NCBI GenBank assembly: GCA_964352775.1
Contig: CAYGTK010000012.1
Location: 1-33,650, forward strand
Length of the DNA stretch: 33,650 nt
Reading direction: 5' to 3'
From: CAYGTK01 sp964352775
Lineage (GTDB): Bacteria > Bacteroidota > Bacteroidia > Chitinophagales > CAIOSU01
In this document: in pieces, positions 26,542 to 33,650 of the stretch
Layout: each line of letters begins with the position of its first letter
Position numbering within the stretch: position 1 is the first letter of the stretch
Translations under genes and position numbers: made by a program
The notes under the pieces: generated by a model
The model's database searches: none
What the model saw: only the letters and a program-made list of their open reading frames with translations
What the model was told of the DNA's origin: nothing

Positions 26542-27066
26542 ATGGGAACATTCTCAATAGAAGTAATAAGCATCAACTGGATAACTCCTACGGAAAACAA
26601 TGGCGACCTCTGTGCACATGGACATATAAGAGTAATGTTCGACGATGTGGTAGTGGTAGATAAAGACAGCTCTGACGGATGGACACTAAGCGCCTCGGCA
26701 TTGTATCATCTTAGGACTTTAGAAAAAGAACACACTAAAGACTCTCAAGTTGGTGAACACTTAGTACCCTGCTGTGGTAACGGTCTGTTCGCCGTAAATG
26801 ACTCAGAGGATGTGTTGATAGTTGGATGCGCGAATGGAGTAGATTGGGAGGTGAGACATAAAGAGTCTATGGTAGAACTAACTTTGGAAAATGGTTACAC
26901 ATCCACAGTTTCTTTTAACGAATATCGAAAAGAGGTATTAAGCTTTGTTAACACCGTAGAGGAGTTTTACGATAATCATCTTCCAAGAGTGTTTAACGAT
27001 GATTTAGACAAAAAGGGGTATGAGCAATTCTGGAAAGAATGGCATCGCAGAGTAAATAATGCCTGA
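26542..27066 (+). CDS. Hypothetical protein, 174 residues
   Basis: I cannot assign a function. The protein is acidic and soluble, with no signal peptide or membrane helix. Features are a strand-rich N-terminal part (DLCAHGHIRVMFDDVVVVD), a central LVPCCGNGLF with paired cysteines, GVDWEVRHKESMVELTL, and a helical end (FNEYRKEVLSFVNTVEEFYD ... YEQFWKEWHRR). The layout resembles a family of stand-alone proteins of about 170 residues that I know only as uncharacterised, possibly immunity-type. That last point is a guess from size, acidity and isolation. A near-consensus -7 box TATCTTTA (26526-26533) ends 8 nt before the ATG. It is the only plus-strand gene in the last 10 kb and follows the repeat-rich stretch, which may mark a local insertion. 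Confidence 0.7.
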   Translation: MGTFSIEVISINWITPTENNGDLCAHGHIRVMFDDVVVVDKDSSDGWTLSASALYHLRTLEKEHTKDSQVGEHLVPCCGNGLFAVNDSEDVLIVGCANGVDWEVRHKESMVELTLENGYTSTVSFNEYRKEVLSFVNTVEEFYDNHLPRVFNDDLDKKGYEQFWKEWHRRVNNA

Positions 27067-27153
27067 GCGTATCGATACTGTTATAAGAAACTCTACCCTG
27101 AATATAAGTTTAAGTAGTAGGCTCTAATTAATTGTATCTGAATAACAGTTAAG

Positions 27154-28692
27154 CTACCGGACCTTACTAAACAACTGCCGCCCAAAATTCCCCTCACCAT
27201 CGCGCAGCAATAGTATATACTGCCCTGCGGATAATTGGCTTAGGTTTAGGCTTTGCTTATTATTATTCAGCTTGCCAGTTTGCAATACCTTTCCGCTAAG
27301 GTCTAGTATTTGATAGTTGACATTTCGGTAGTCGGCCAGTTCTACGGTTATCATCCCCTGCGCAGGGTTGGGATAAAGTCTAGCATCTAGGCTCTCGGTT
27401 CTAGCATCTATTGATGTAGTAGTATCAGCAATACTATCTACCCGCTGCACGGCTACCAAGTCGGTGGCTACGCAATTTCCTTCGGTAGCGGTTACGGTGT
27501 AATACTGTGTGCCTTCCTCCAAACTATCAGGCTCTGGGTTTACCGTAAAGCTAGCTTGATCAGATGAACCTGCATTGGGATAAGAACACCAGCTTAGTTG
27601 TGCTGCGCCCATATCGTTGCTTAGTGTGCTGGTCAATTCCACCTCATCACCATTATTATATATGCCTACTAACGTATCACCTTGTATACTCACTTCCATA
27701 TCGCAGCAAAAGGTTTTTCCATCTAGTATGGCTTTCATACGCGGCATTAGTCGGTGATAGATGTTTTGAAAATAGTAGTCCGACCGCCCATTACTAGGGT
27801 GATCTTCACCCACCATGGTATATAGATAGCTACACACCCCTTCTGCCTCCGCTTCTTGGTCTACTAAGAAACTTCCTTCTAATTCTATACCCACTAATTG
27901 CAGCAAACTGTTCAGCGATGCTTCATCTTTATAGGGTACGGTATCATCCTCATCGCCATGTGCGCTAAGCACGGGTACATCACCAGGCTCTATCCAATCT
28001 ACATTGGGCAATGCACCAGCTATGTTTACCACACCTATAGACTTATAACCATAACTACCATGCGGACCATTGGCGCTACTGGTATCAAAACCACCCAAAC
28101 TGGCTATCTCTGATGGGTTGGCTAGGTCATCAAATTCCGAGAGCTTATCGCCATACTCCATCATTAAAGCCGTGATGGCTCCTGCCGAGGCACCCCCCAC
28201 AAAAATGGCATTGGTATCGATACGGTAAGGGTTACCCAATTGATCGGCCGAATAATACATGTATTGTGTGGCCGCTCGCATATCTTGCACAGCACGGAAA
28301 AATACCCGCATTCCCTCGCCAGAAGGATTCGATAATCCACCTACAATATCAATCCCGATACGGTAGTCTATAGCTACAGCTACATAGCCCGCCTTGGCAA
28401 ATTGCTCACAAGTTCTGGTCACGTGCTTTTCAAATCGGTCGCCTTGAATAAAGCCACCGCCAAAGGCAAATATCATCACAGGGCGTTGGCTCATGGTGTC
28501 GCCCTTGGGTTCATAAATATCCATGAACAACTCTTGCATGTTGCCCTCCGCATTCCTGCCAAGGCCAAAGCTTACAGTATTGGTCACTTCAGCGTCAAAA
28601 GTATTAGTTAGGTAACGGCATTCTGTGCCTTGCTGAGCAAAAAGGAAAAAAGGTATCAGTAGGGTGAATAGAGAAAGTGACAAAGTTTTCAT
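27154..28692 (-). CDS. Secreted carboxylesterase-like alpha/beta hydrolase with T9SS sorting domain
   Basis: The protein has 512 residues. The signal peptide ends at LFA|QQ (residue 19). The esterase domain shows FAFGGGF (oxyanion, 76-81), AIDYRIG, and the nucleophile GGASAG (S169). Candidate acid and base are in AHGDEDDTVPY and VGEDHPSNG. An Ig-like domain (ITVQGDTLVG-type strands, then QASFTVNPEPDS ... YYTVTATEGNC) follows near 330-415. The T9SS type-A tail starts LYPNPAQG and ends GRQLFSKVR. It should be exported across the outer membrane and released or anchored at the surface, acting on esters. The linker before the tail reads SIDARTESLDARL, and its DNA matches a short intergenic repeat. 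It has no operon partner. Confidence 0.88.
   Translation of the reverse strand: MKTLSLSLFTLLIPFFLFAQQGTECRYLTNTFDAEVTNTVSFGLGRNAEGNMQELFMDIYEPKGDTMSQRPVMIFAFGGGFIQGDRFEKHVTRTCEQFAKAGYVAVAIDYRIGIDIVGGLSNPSGEGMRVFFRAVQDMRAATQYMYYSADQLGNPYRIDTNAIFVGGASAGAITALMMEYGDKLSEFDDLANPSEIASLGGFDTSSANGPHGSYGYKSIGVVNIAGALPNVDWIEPGDVPVLSAHGDEDDTVPYKDEASLNSLLQLVGIELEGSFLVDQEAEAEGVCSYLYTMVGEDHPSNGRSDYYFQNIYHRLMPRMKAILDGKTFCCDMEVSIQGDTLVGIYNNGDEVELTSTLSNDMGAAQLSWCSYPNAGSSDQASFTVNPEPDSLEEGTQYYTVTATEGNCVATDLVAVQRVDSIADTTTSIDARTESLDARLYPNPAQGMITVELADYRNVNYQILDLSGKVLQTGKLNNNKQSLNLSQLSAGQYILLLRDGEGNFGRQLFSKVR
27375..27411 (-). repeat. Coding copy of the short dispersed repeat
   Basis: On the minus strand this reads GATGCTAGAACCGAGAGCC followed by TAGATGCTAGACTTT. 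CTAGAACC(A/G)AGA is shared with 25854-25865 and CTAGACTTT with 25885-25893. It encodes IDARTESLDARL, the linker between the esterase/Ig part and the sorting tail. Confidence 0.5.
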
Positions 28693-28830
28693 CGTAAATG
28701 GGTTTAGGGTATCCCTAATTTACGAAAAGATGGGTTTCTACAATATATGTTCGGAGAGGAGGTTGCTAAAGGAGTTCGTTTAGTTTACTCTCGCTAATAC
28801 TGATTTACTTTCGATGTCCTTTCCTTTTTC

Positions 28831-28907
28831 CTTGATGAAAAACGAAACCAAAAAATCAAGCTAAAAAAATGCGCTTTGGCTGCAAAGGCCTCGGCTACAC
28901 TTTTTAG
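28831..28907. repeat. Intergenic nested inverted repeats (REP-like)
   Basis: In the 251-bp gap between esterase and DUF418 genes, CTTGAT/ATCAAG (28831-28836, 28855-28860) is followed immediately by CTAAAAA/TTTTTAG (28861-28867, 28901-28907), which encloses CTTTG/CAAAG (28874-28878, 28883-28887). The CCTTGATGAAAAACGA... type of sequence is one I remember seeing repeatedly between Bacteroidota genes; that memory is not proof. Confidence 0.45.
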
Positions 28908-28943
28908 CAGTCCACGCTTCTTTTAATCAACAACGTAACCAAC

Positions 28944-30068
28944 TTAGTGACCAATGGAGCGTCGCCAAACATATTCTAGCGGTCCTTGGCTTCTGTATTT
29001 GAGATATAACCAGCTAAATAAAAGGTTAAAACTAAATGTGATTATGGTAATGAGCACCAAGTCACTAGGGAGAAGCTTGCCGTAATAACCTAAGCCAAAA
29101 CCATAGAAAATGAATACACAAACCAGTGATTGTAGAATGTAATTGGTGAGTGCCATACGCCCAGCTTTTGCGAATATGGTGGTGAGGACTTCACTCTTTT
29201 GAAATAGAAGGGTAAACCCAAAAATATAGCCAAAGCCCAGCAAGGTCTCGAAGGTGACATTCACCCCGATCAAAGCAGGCCTCCAAAATGGGGTTTCTTC
29301 TAGGTCAACAGCGCTGAACACATCCATTTTAATGGCTGTCCAAAAAATAGGCAACAACACAAAAAGAAGAGATACAACTATAAACTTAGCTTGAGACTGC
29401 TTAATGCGTGCGAATAGATCTCCTCTAGCTGTATAAACACCAATGAAGAATAATCCATAGGTTTTAGGTAAGTACCAAACTAGATTTTCAGGTATAAAGG
29501 CAATTACCTCTTTCATTCTGAACTGAAAAATGCTCCAGTAATTACCTTTCTGAAAAATGGAAATGTATTCGGGTAGCTCTACTAGCTTATCGGTATGTAT
29601 CATCGGCCAACCGAAATAAACCACCCCCAAATAATAAAGCGGACGAAATAGCAAGAAGAAGATCCCAAGGGTTAGAATAAGTCGATCGGGTAACTTGATA
29701 AAAGGCAACATCAACAGACCCAATAATGCATAAGCCGCTAAAATATCTCCGAACCAAAATAGTAACGTATGTAGCACGCCAAACAGCAGGAGTACGAGCA
29801 TTCGCTTGATAAAGTAGCCATCAAAACCCTGCTTTCTAGAGCCGCTTTGCAGTACAATGCCATAGCCAAACAAGAAAGCGAAGATGAACAGAAACTTACC
29901 TCCAGCAAATTCTACTACTAGGTCAACAATATCGGCTTGAGCACCTTCAAATGTACCGTAGAACTCCCCATAGTATGCCAGCGGAGCGTGGAACACAAAA
30001 ACATTGACCAATAGAATACCGAATAATGCAATTCCTCGTAGCGCATCTAATTCTGGTATTCTTTTCAT
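28944..30068 (-). CDS. DUF418 family membrane protein (YeiB-like)
   Basis: This 374-residue polytopic protein opens with RIPELDALRGIALFGILLVNV, the hallmark N-terminus of the DUF418/YeiB and related acyltransferase-like families. About nine or ten hydrophobic segments follow. GRMALTNYILQSLVCVFIFYG and GPLEYVWRRSI near the C-terminus are the conserved DUF418 end. Members are inner-membrane proteins of unknown activity, suspected to transfer acyl groups by analogy with OafA-type proteins. It is last in a minus-strand run after the membrane protein gene (75 bp apart). Confidence 0.88.
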   Translation of the reverse strand: MKRIPELDALRGIALFGILLVNVFVFHAPLAYYGEFYGTFEGAQADIVDLVVEFAGGKFLFIFAFLFGYGIVLQSGSRKQGFDGYFIKRMLVLLLFGVLHTLLFWFGDILAAYALLGLLMLPFIKLPDRLILTLGIFFLLFRPLYYLGVVYFGWPMIHTDKLVELPEYISIFQKGNYWSIFQFRMKEVIAFIPENLVWYLPKTYGLFFIGVYTARGDLFARIKQSQAKFIVVSLLFVLLPIFWTAIKMDVFSAVDLEETPFWRPALIGVNVTFETLLGFGYIFGFTLLFQKSEVLTTIFAKAGRMALTNYILQSLVCVFIFYGFGLGYYGKLLPSDLVLITIITFSFNLLFSWLYLKYRSQGPLEYVWRRSIGH

Positions 30069-30143
30069 GGCTTTTACCCTAAACTATGAAGCAGAAAGGC
30101 TTCACTTAGCTAAGGTAAAACCTATGCCTAACAAGATGGCTTA

Positions 30144-30794
30144 TTAAGCATGTTTTATCTTTTTCAATATCAATAGGTGCGATAGTATCACAATAGGCAC
30201 TACCACCCCAGGCAATAAAGTGAATGGAAATTTAAGCACCCCGATATTAGGCTGATCGAAAGCTAATTGTTGGATAGGTGAGGGAATGGAAAGCACGGCG
30301 GTAACTAGAATGATAGCTAATAAACACATACTGATAGCACTCCAAGCGTACACTAGGCTTTTGGGTAGATCACCTTTAACTAAGAAAACAATAAGTAAGA
30401 GTAGCGCGAGCACTCCTGAAAGTATATCATAATTCCATCCTGCAAATGACATGATGATGGGTACTAAGCCTTCTAGATATAGTCCATACAACACTAACTC
30501 CACAGGAATGCGCAGCACATGCAGCCCAACCAACCAAGGCAGGCTTACCCTGTCAATAGCGATCTTTCTATACAGATAGATAACCAGCAGCACCGAAGGT
30601 AGTAGAACAGTGGCCATGCCAGGGGGTAGATCGGCACCGGCACTGTTCTCGTAAAATCCTAAATAGGCTAGCGTACCCACTAAAACTGCCCATAGGCTAA
30701 ATATGCTTGTAGCTAACCTATTGCGCCCCGTTGCGAAATAAAAGCTGAACAACACTACAAGGGTGATGCCTAGCATCGATAATTGCAAAAGCAT
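30144..30794 (-). CDS. Hypothetical polytopic membrane protein
   Basis: The protein has 216 residues with about seven hydrophobic segments spaced along its length (for example LLQLSMLGITLVVLFSFYF, VLLPSVLLVIYLY, YDILSGVLALLLLIVFLV, VVVPIVILSHLLIL). No signature I recognise; GLHVLRIPVELVLYGLYLEG and FAGWNYDILSG look like the most family-specific segments. It lies 25 bp after the YCII gene and 75 bp before DUF418, so co-transcription with both is likely. No function is proposed. Confidence 0.75.
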   Translation of the reverse strand: MLLQLSMLGITLVVLFSFYFATGRNRLATSIFSLWAVLVGTLAYLGFYENSAGADLPPGMATVLLPSVLLVIYLYRKIAIDRVSLPWLVGLHVLRIPVELVLYGLYLEGLVPIIMSFAGWNYDILSGVLALLLLIVFLVKGDLPKSLVYAWSAISMCLLAIILVTAVLSIPSPIQQLAFDQPNIGVLKFPFTLLPGVVVPIVILSHLLILKKIKHA

Positions 30795-30819
30795 AAGCTA
30801 TTAATTAGTTGAGGGGCTA

Positions 30820-31170
30820 TTAATGTACAGTTATTATATCTCTCACCTCTACGCTTCCGCCAGCATACAAAATTGGGCAGCCTTGTGTCATTTCAATAGC
30901 TTCTGATAGGTCTTTAGCCTTCAATACCAAGTTACCGCTAACGGATACACCATCCATAACTGGAACACCCTCTTTCATGGCTTCGCCAGCTTTAATGGTT
31001 ACACCTTCTCGGCCTACTTGGTGAGAGCTTACCAGCCTAGCTTGCTGGGCAATGCCACCTATCCACGAGCCCCAGGCTTGCTTAATTTCAGCCATTTGTT
31101 CGGGTGAGGGTGGCTGCATGTTTTGCAGATCCAATCTAAAAAGGAGCATGTAGTTCTTCAAATTTTCCAT
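30820..31170 (-). CDS. YCII-related domain protein
   Basis: This 116-residue dimeric-barrel fold protein of the YCII family shows YMLLFRLD at the start, a SPEQMAEIKQAWGSWIGGI helix, SGNLVLKAKDLSEAIEMTQGCPI (the ADA-like helix of YCII proteins) and a final GGSVEVRDI strand. Relatives are called YCII or DGPF proteins and often sit near ECF sigma or other regulators. Catalysis is unproven for most. It follows the Crp/Fnr gene by 89 bp and may be its regulated partner. Confidence 0.85.
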   Translation of the reverse strand: MENLKNYMLLFRLDLQNMQPPSPEQMAEIKQAWGSWIGGIAQQARLVSSHQVGREGVTIKAGEAMKEGVPVMDGVSVSGNLVLKAKDLSEAIEMTQGCPILYAGGSVEVRDIITVH

Positions 31171-31259
31171 GATGACTTGGTTTTAAAATTATCAATGGTT
31201 CAAAGGTGAGCCAATCGATAATTCCATGTCTTGTCATAGGTCAAGAAGTGAAGAAAGGC

Positions 31260-31841
31260 TTATGTTTTTTTTGCGAACTCCTTCCTTATTCTGCTTAAAG
31301 AGCTGTCCGTAACGCCTAGGTAGCTGGCAATTTGTTTGAGGGGAACGTTCTGGAAAATATCGGGTTTTTCTTCCAAAAGCCTTAGGTAGCGGTCTTTCGC
31401 CTGGTCGGTAATTAGAGATACGCTGTGCCTTTTCAACTCAAAGTAACTGGATACCAATCGCGACCGCCCCGCTTCGCGGAAGGCCACTATACCATGAAAC
31501 AACTGCTGAAAGGTATCAAAATCAAGCTGCCAGCATTCACAATCAGAAAGGGCCTCAATATTCTCTTTAGTTGGTACCCGCATAAAGAACGAAGGCCAAT
31601 CGATAACCACATCGCCACGGCTAAGGAAACTGGTAGACACTTCATTACCATCAGTATCTACCGCAAACGAGCGAATATAACCTTGCTGCACAAACCAGTA
31701 GTGGTTTGCAGTACTTCCCTCGCGGAGAAGTAAATCTCCTTTCTTAAAACTAACCAGCGTAAACTTCGGCAAAATAGCCTCTAGTTCGCTGGGGCTGAAT
31801 TCCTTTTCGTTGAATATTTGGTTGAGGATGTTGTTTTGCAT
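31260..31841 (-). CDS. Crp/Fnr family transcriptional regulator
   Basis: The protein has 193 residues. A cyclic-nucleotide-binding-type beta roll occupies residues about 25-115 (FKKGDLLLREGSTANHYWFVQQGYIRSF ... SRGDVV). A compact winged-helix HTH follows with PLKQIASYLGVTDSSLSRIRKEF. The domain lacks the canonical cAMP-contact pattern RSALAAE, as is usual for the small Bacteroidota Crp-like proteins, so the ligand is unknown. It precedes the YCII, membrane protein and DUF418 genes on the same strand and is a plausible regulator of that group. No binding palindrome was found in the 89-bp gap. Confidence 0.9.
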   Translation of the reverse strand: MQNNILNQIFNEKEFSPSELEAILPKFTLVSFKKGDLLLREGSTANHYWFVQQGYIRSFAVDTDGNEVSTSFLSRGDVVIDWPSFFMRVPTKENIEALSDCECWQLDFDTFQQLFHGIVAFREAGRSRLVSSYFELKRHSVSLITDQAKDRYLRLLEEKPDIFQNVPLKQIASYLGVTDSSLSRIRKEFAKKT

Positions 31842-31945
31842 GTACCGGTTTTGTCTCCGCTTCTAAGTTAGCCCATAACCCAATTCTTTTCCATTTTAGC
31901 CGCAACCATAGCCTATGTTAGTTAAATCATTTTAGAGCTATTTTT

Positions 31946-32857
31946 TTAATTCAAGCTTCTAAACTCACTTGGGCTCATTCCGGTTTTCGACTTAAACAAG
32001 TTGCTAAAATGTTGTGGATATTCAAAGCCCAAAGAGTACCCTATTTCACTGATTGATTCCCCCGAGTTTAACAATCTGTTTTTAGCACGTTCAATCACAA
32101 AAAGATGGAGGTGTTCTTGAGCCGTTTTTCCCGTTTCTTTCTTCAACAAATCACTTAAATAATTGGGCGATAGGTTTAACTCCTTTGCTATATATTGAAC
32201 ATTCGGAATGCCTAAGTCATTTACCAGTTCGGTTTGATAGTATGCTTTTAATAGCCTTTCAAATTTTGAGATTATATCTGTGTTTAAGTTAGTACGCGTA
32301 TAAAATTGACGGTCGTAAAATCGAGTGCAATAATCAAGCAACAGTTCAATGTTTGCTATTATAAGGTTTTGACTGTGTTTGTCTAAGTTTTGGCTGTACT
32401 CCTTTACTATTTTATCCAAAATGTCTTCTATGGTGCTCAGCTCCTCTTCCGAAAGATGAAGTGCCTCATTCACATCATAATGGAAAAAGGAGTAAGTATC
32501 AATTTTATCGGCCAATGTTGATTTTCTAATCAAATCGGGATGAAAGGCCAGTATCCAACCCTTATCAGAATCAGGTTCAGCTGGCATTTCACCTTCAAAC
32601 ATTGTGACCTGGCCAGGGGATGTAAATACTAGCGACCCTTCTTCGTAATCGTACGAGTTTTTGCCGTAAAATAAATTTCCGCAACCTGCTTGCTTGAGGC
32701 TAATCTGATATAGATTATTGATGATTTTAACTCCGCTAAAGTCAATTTTGGAGTTAAAGGTTCTCGTTTTAACTACCGTAACCAAAGGATGCTTTGGTTT
32801 GTGTAGCCCCATAGCTTGATGAGCCTGGCTAATCGATTCTATGGTGAATTCTTGCAT
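31946..32857 (-). CDS. AraC family transcriptional regulator
   Basis: The protein has 303 residues. The N-terminal 170 form a cupin-like sensor (KIINNLYQISLKQAGCG ... YDYEEGSLVFTSPGQV). The C-terminal 100 form the double HTH: VQYIAKELNLSPNYLSDLLKKE and SISEIGYSLGFEYPQHFSNLFKSKTGMSPSEFR, the standard AraC signature. The start lies 8 bp downstream of the hchA stop, so it is transcribed with hchA and probably regulates that operon or a stress response linked to it. The inducer is unknown. Confidence 0.92.
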   Translation of the reverse strand: MQEFTIESISQAHQAMGLHKPKHPLVTVVKTRTFNSKIDFSGVKIINNLYQISLKQAGCGNLFYGKNSYDYEEGSLVFTSPGQVTMFEGEMPAEPDSDKGWILAFHPDLIRKSTLADKIDTYSFFHYDVNEALHLSEEELSTIEDILDKIVKEYSQNLDKHSQNLIIANIELLLDYCTRFYDRQFYTRTNLNTDIISKFERLLKAYYQTELVNDLGIPNVQYIAKELNLSPNYLSDLLKKETGKTAQEHLHLFVIERAKNRLLNSGESISEIGYSLGFEYPQHFSNLFKSKTGMSPSEFRSLN

Positions 32858-32865
32858 CGCGTATT

Positions 32866-33648
32866 CTATTGCTTCAGCTCTTTAAACAAAGCTTCAACTG
32901 TTATCTTACCGAGTTCATCACATGCTTTTGGACTATCACCAGAAATAAGCTTTCTATCTATGTGAGTAGCTCCCGTTATTTTATCATTTATAACTGTAAT
33001 CCCTTCTTTTTCCAAAGCTTCGCATTGAAACCAAGTTAGTTGACCCGGTAAATAACCTAATGAGGGGGACTGTTTATCAAACTTATCGGGAAAAGCCACC
33101 ATTTTGTATCCCTTATATGGATGTGGTTCATCATTATTCTTGTTTGTGGCAATCATAGCTGCAGGACCATGGCAAACGGCAACAAGATACCTATCTGATG
33201 TTTTTATCCAGCTTATTAGTTTTCCTACATTTTTATCTTCCGGAAGTCCAACCATTGAACCATGGCCGCCGGGTAGAAAGAGAGCGATGTAGTCAGAATC
33301 CTGATTCAATTCATTGTTATCAACTAGATGTTTCAGCGACATGGGCCTATCAAATTTAGCCTTATTTACTTTCATAAATTTTAATACCGCCCCATCTTTC
33401 TTTGGTATCGACCATTCCTCAAGAATAGCCGATTTTCCAGTTGGGGTTACCACCTCAAAGTTAAAGCCGGCGTTGACCAAATGCATTAATGGAACCATGG
33501 TTTCTTGCACGTTATTTCCTGTAGAAAATAGCTTACCGTTAGTCATTTCAAAATAGCGCTCTTCAGTGCATAACACCAATACCTTTTTATCCCCAGAATA
33601 TTTTTTACCGCCAAAGTCTGTTGCTTTATAGCCACTTACTTTGTCTAC
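32866..33648 (-). CDS. hchA: Hsp31/HchA-type DJ-1/PfpI protein (chaperone, glyoxalase III), 5' end outside window
   Basis: The frame is open to the window edge on the minus strand, reading ...DKKVLVLCTEERYFEMTNGK. A TTG at 33579 is internal, so the true start lies beyond the window. Matches to E. coli Hsp31, judged from memory, are extensive: NGKLFSTGN, ALFLPGGHGSMVGLPE, the nucleophile elbow AVCHGPAA with the catalytic cysteine, YLPGQLTWFQ, INDKITG.THIDRKLISGDSP and ANELGK-like DELGKITVEAL. The family acts as a holding chaperone and converts methylglyoxal to D-lactate without glutathione. The segment GNNVQET replaces GNHPIET of E. coli, so one histidine thought to help bind metal may be missing. 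Co-transcribed with the AraC gene. Confidence 0.9.
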   Translation of the reverse strand, partial: VDKVSGYKATDFGGKKYSGDKKVLVLCTEERYFEMTNGKLFSTGNNVQETMVPLMHLVNAGFNFEVVTPTGKSAILEEWSIPKKDGAVLKFMKVNKAKFDRPMSLKHLVDNNELNQDSDYIALFLPGGHGSMVGLPEDKNVGKLISWIKTSDRYLVAVCHGPAAMIATNKNNDEPHPYKGYKMVAFPDKFDKQSPSLGYLPGQLTWFQCEALEKEGITVINDKITGATHIDRKLISGDSPKACDELGKITVEALFKELKQ

Positions 33649-33650
33649 TC

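Noticed and set aside
27069..27078. Perfect palindrome GTATCGATAC after the orphan gene
   Set aside because: A single 10-bp palindrome with no T-run or paired site; likely chance.
33577..33579. TTG as start of the hchA gene
   Set aside because: The frame continues upstream with clear Hsp31-like sequence to the window edge, so the codon is internal.

Overview
The window looks like chromosomal DNA of a Bacteroidota bacterium, most likely a marine-type Flavobacteriales relative. Three things point that way. Six perfect copies of the Bacteroidota -7 promoter element TAnnTTTG sit just upstream of genes. There are two type IX secretion (T9SS) cargo proteins with C-terminal sorting domains, one of them a giant SprB-repeat adhesin. 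The gene families (SprB, HYR, GMC plus gluconate-dehydrogenase-subunit-3, DUF418, YCII) also fit. The sequence comes from a draft assembly: two 10-N gaps are present, one inside the adhesin gene and one inside a repeat-rich intergenic stretch. No tRNA, rRNA, CRISPR array, transposase or integrase gene was seen.

Left part (1-10.8 kb). recR (5' cut by the window edge) is coupled to a GT2 glycosyltransferase fused to a catalytically stripped polyprenyl-phosphate sugar transferase scaffold. Next come a CoA-pyrophosphatase-type Nudix hydrolase, a haloalkane dehalogenase on the minus strand, a membrane J-domain protein with a BatD-like middle domain, an M48 lipoprotein protease, a minus-strand pair (monoacylglycerol-lipase-like hydrolase, then a DnaQ exonuclease/GIY-YIG fusion), a membrane-anchored EEP-family enzyme and an arginine deiminase.

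Middle (10.8-23.9 kb). An M1 aminopeptidase lipoprotein (minus) is divergent from a biotinyl carrier protein (plus). A GT-C/TPR membrane protein (minus) is divergent from the 2578-residue adhesin (plus). The adhesin has 19 SprB repeats, one interrupted by a lamin-tail-like domain, then 4 HYR domains, an Ig-like domain, two PKD-like domains and a T9SS tail. A perfect bidirectional terminator follows it.

Right part (23.9-33.65 kb). All genes but one are on the minus strand: a GMC oxidoreductase with its small subunit, a T9SS-secreted esterase, a DUF418 membrane protein, an unnamed membrane protein, a YCII protein, a Crp/Fnr regulator, and an hchA/AraC pair (hchA cut by the window edge). The exception is a plus-strand orphan 174-residue gene. 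Upstream of it lies a 718-bp gene-poor stretch holding a tandem 156-bp duplication, each unit ending in a terminator-like hairpin with a compensatory base-pair change. The stretch also holds members of a short dispersed repeat, another copy of which is translated as a protein linker 1 kb away. These intergenic structures and the unusual domain fusions are the most interesting content. I found no recognisable new defence or secretion system.
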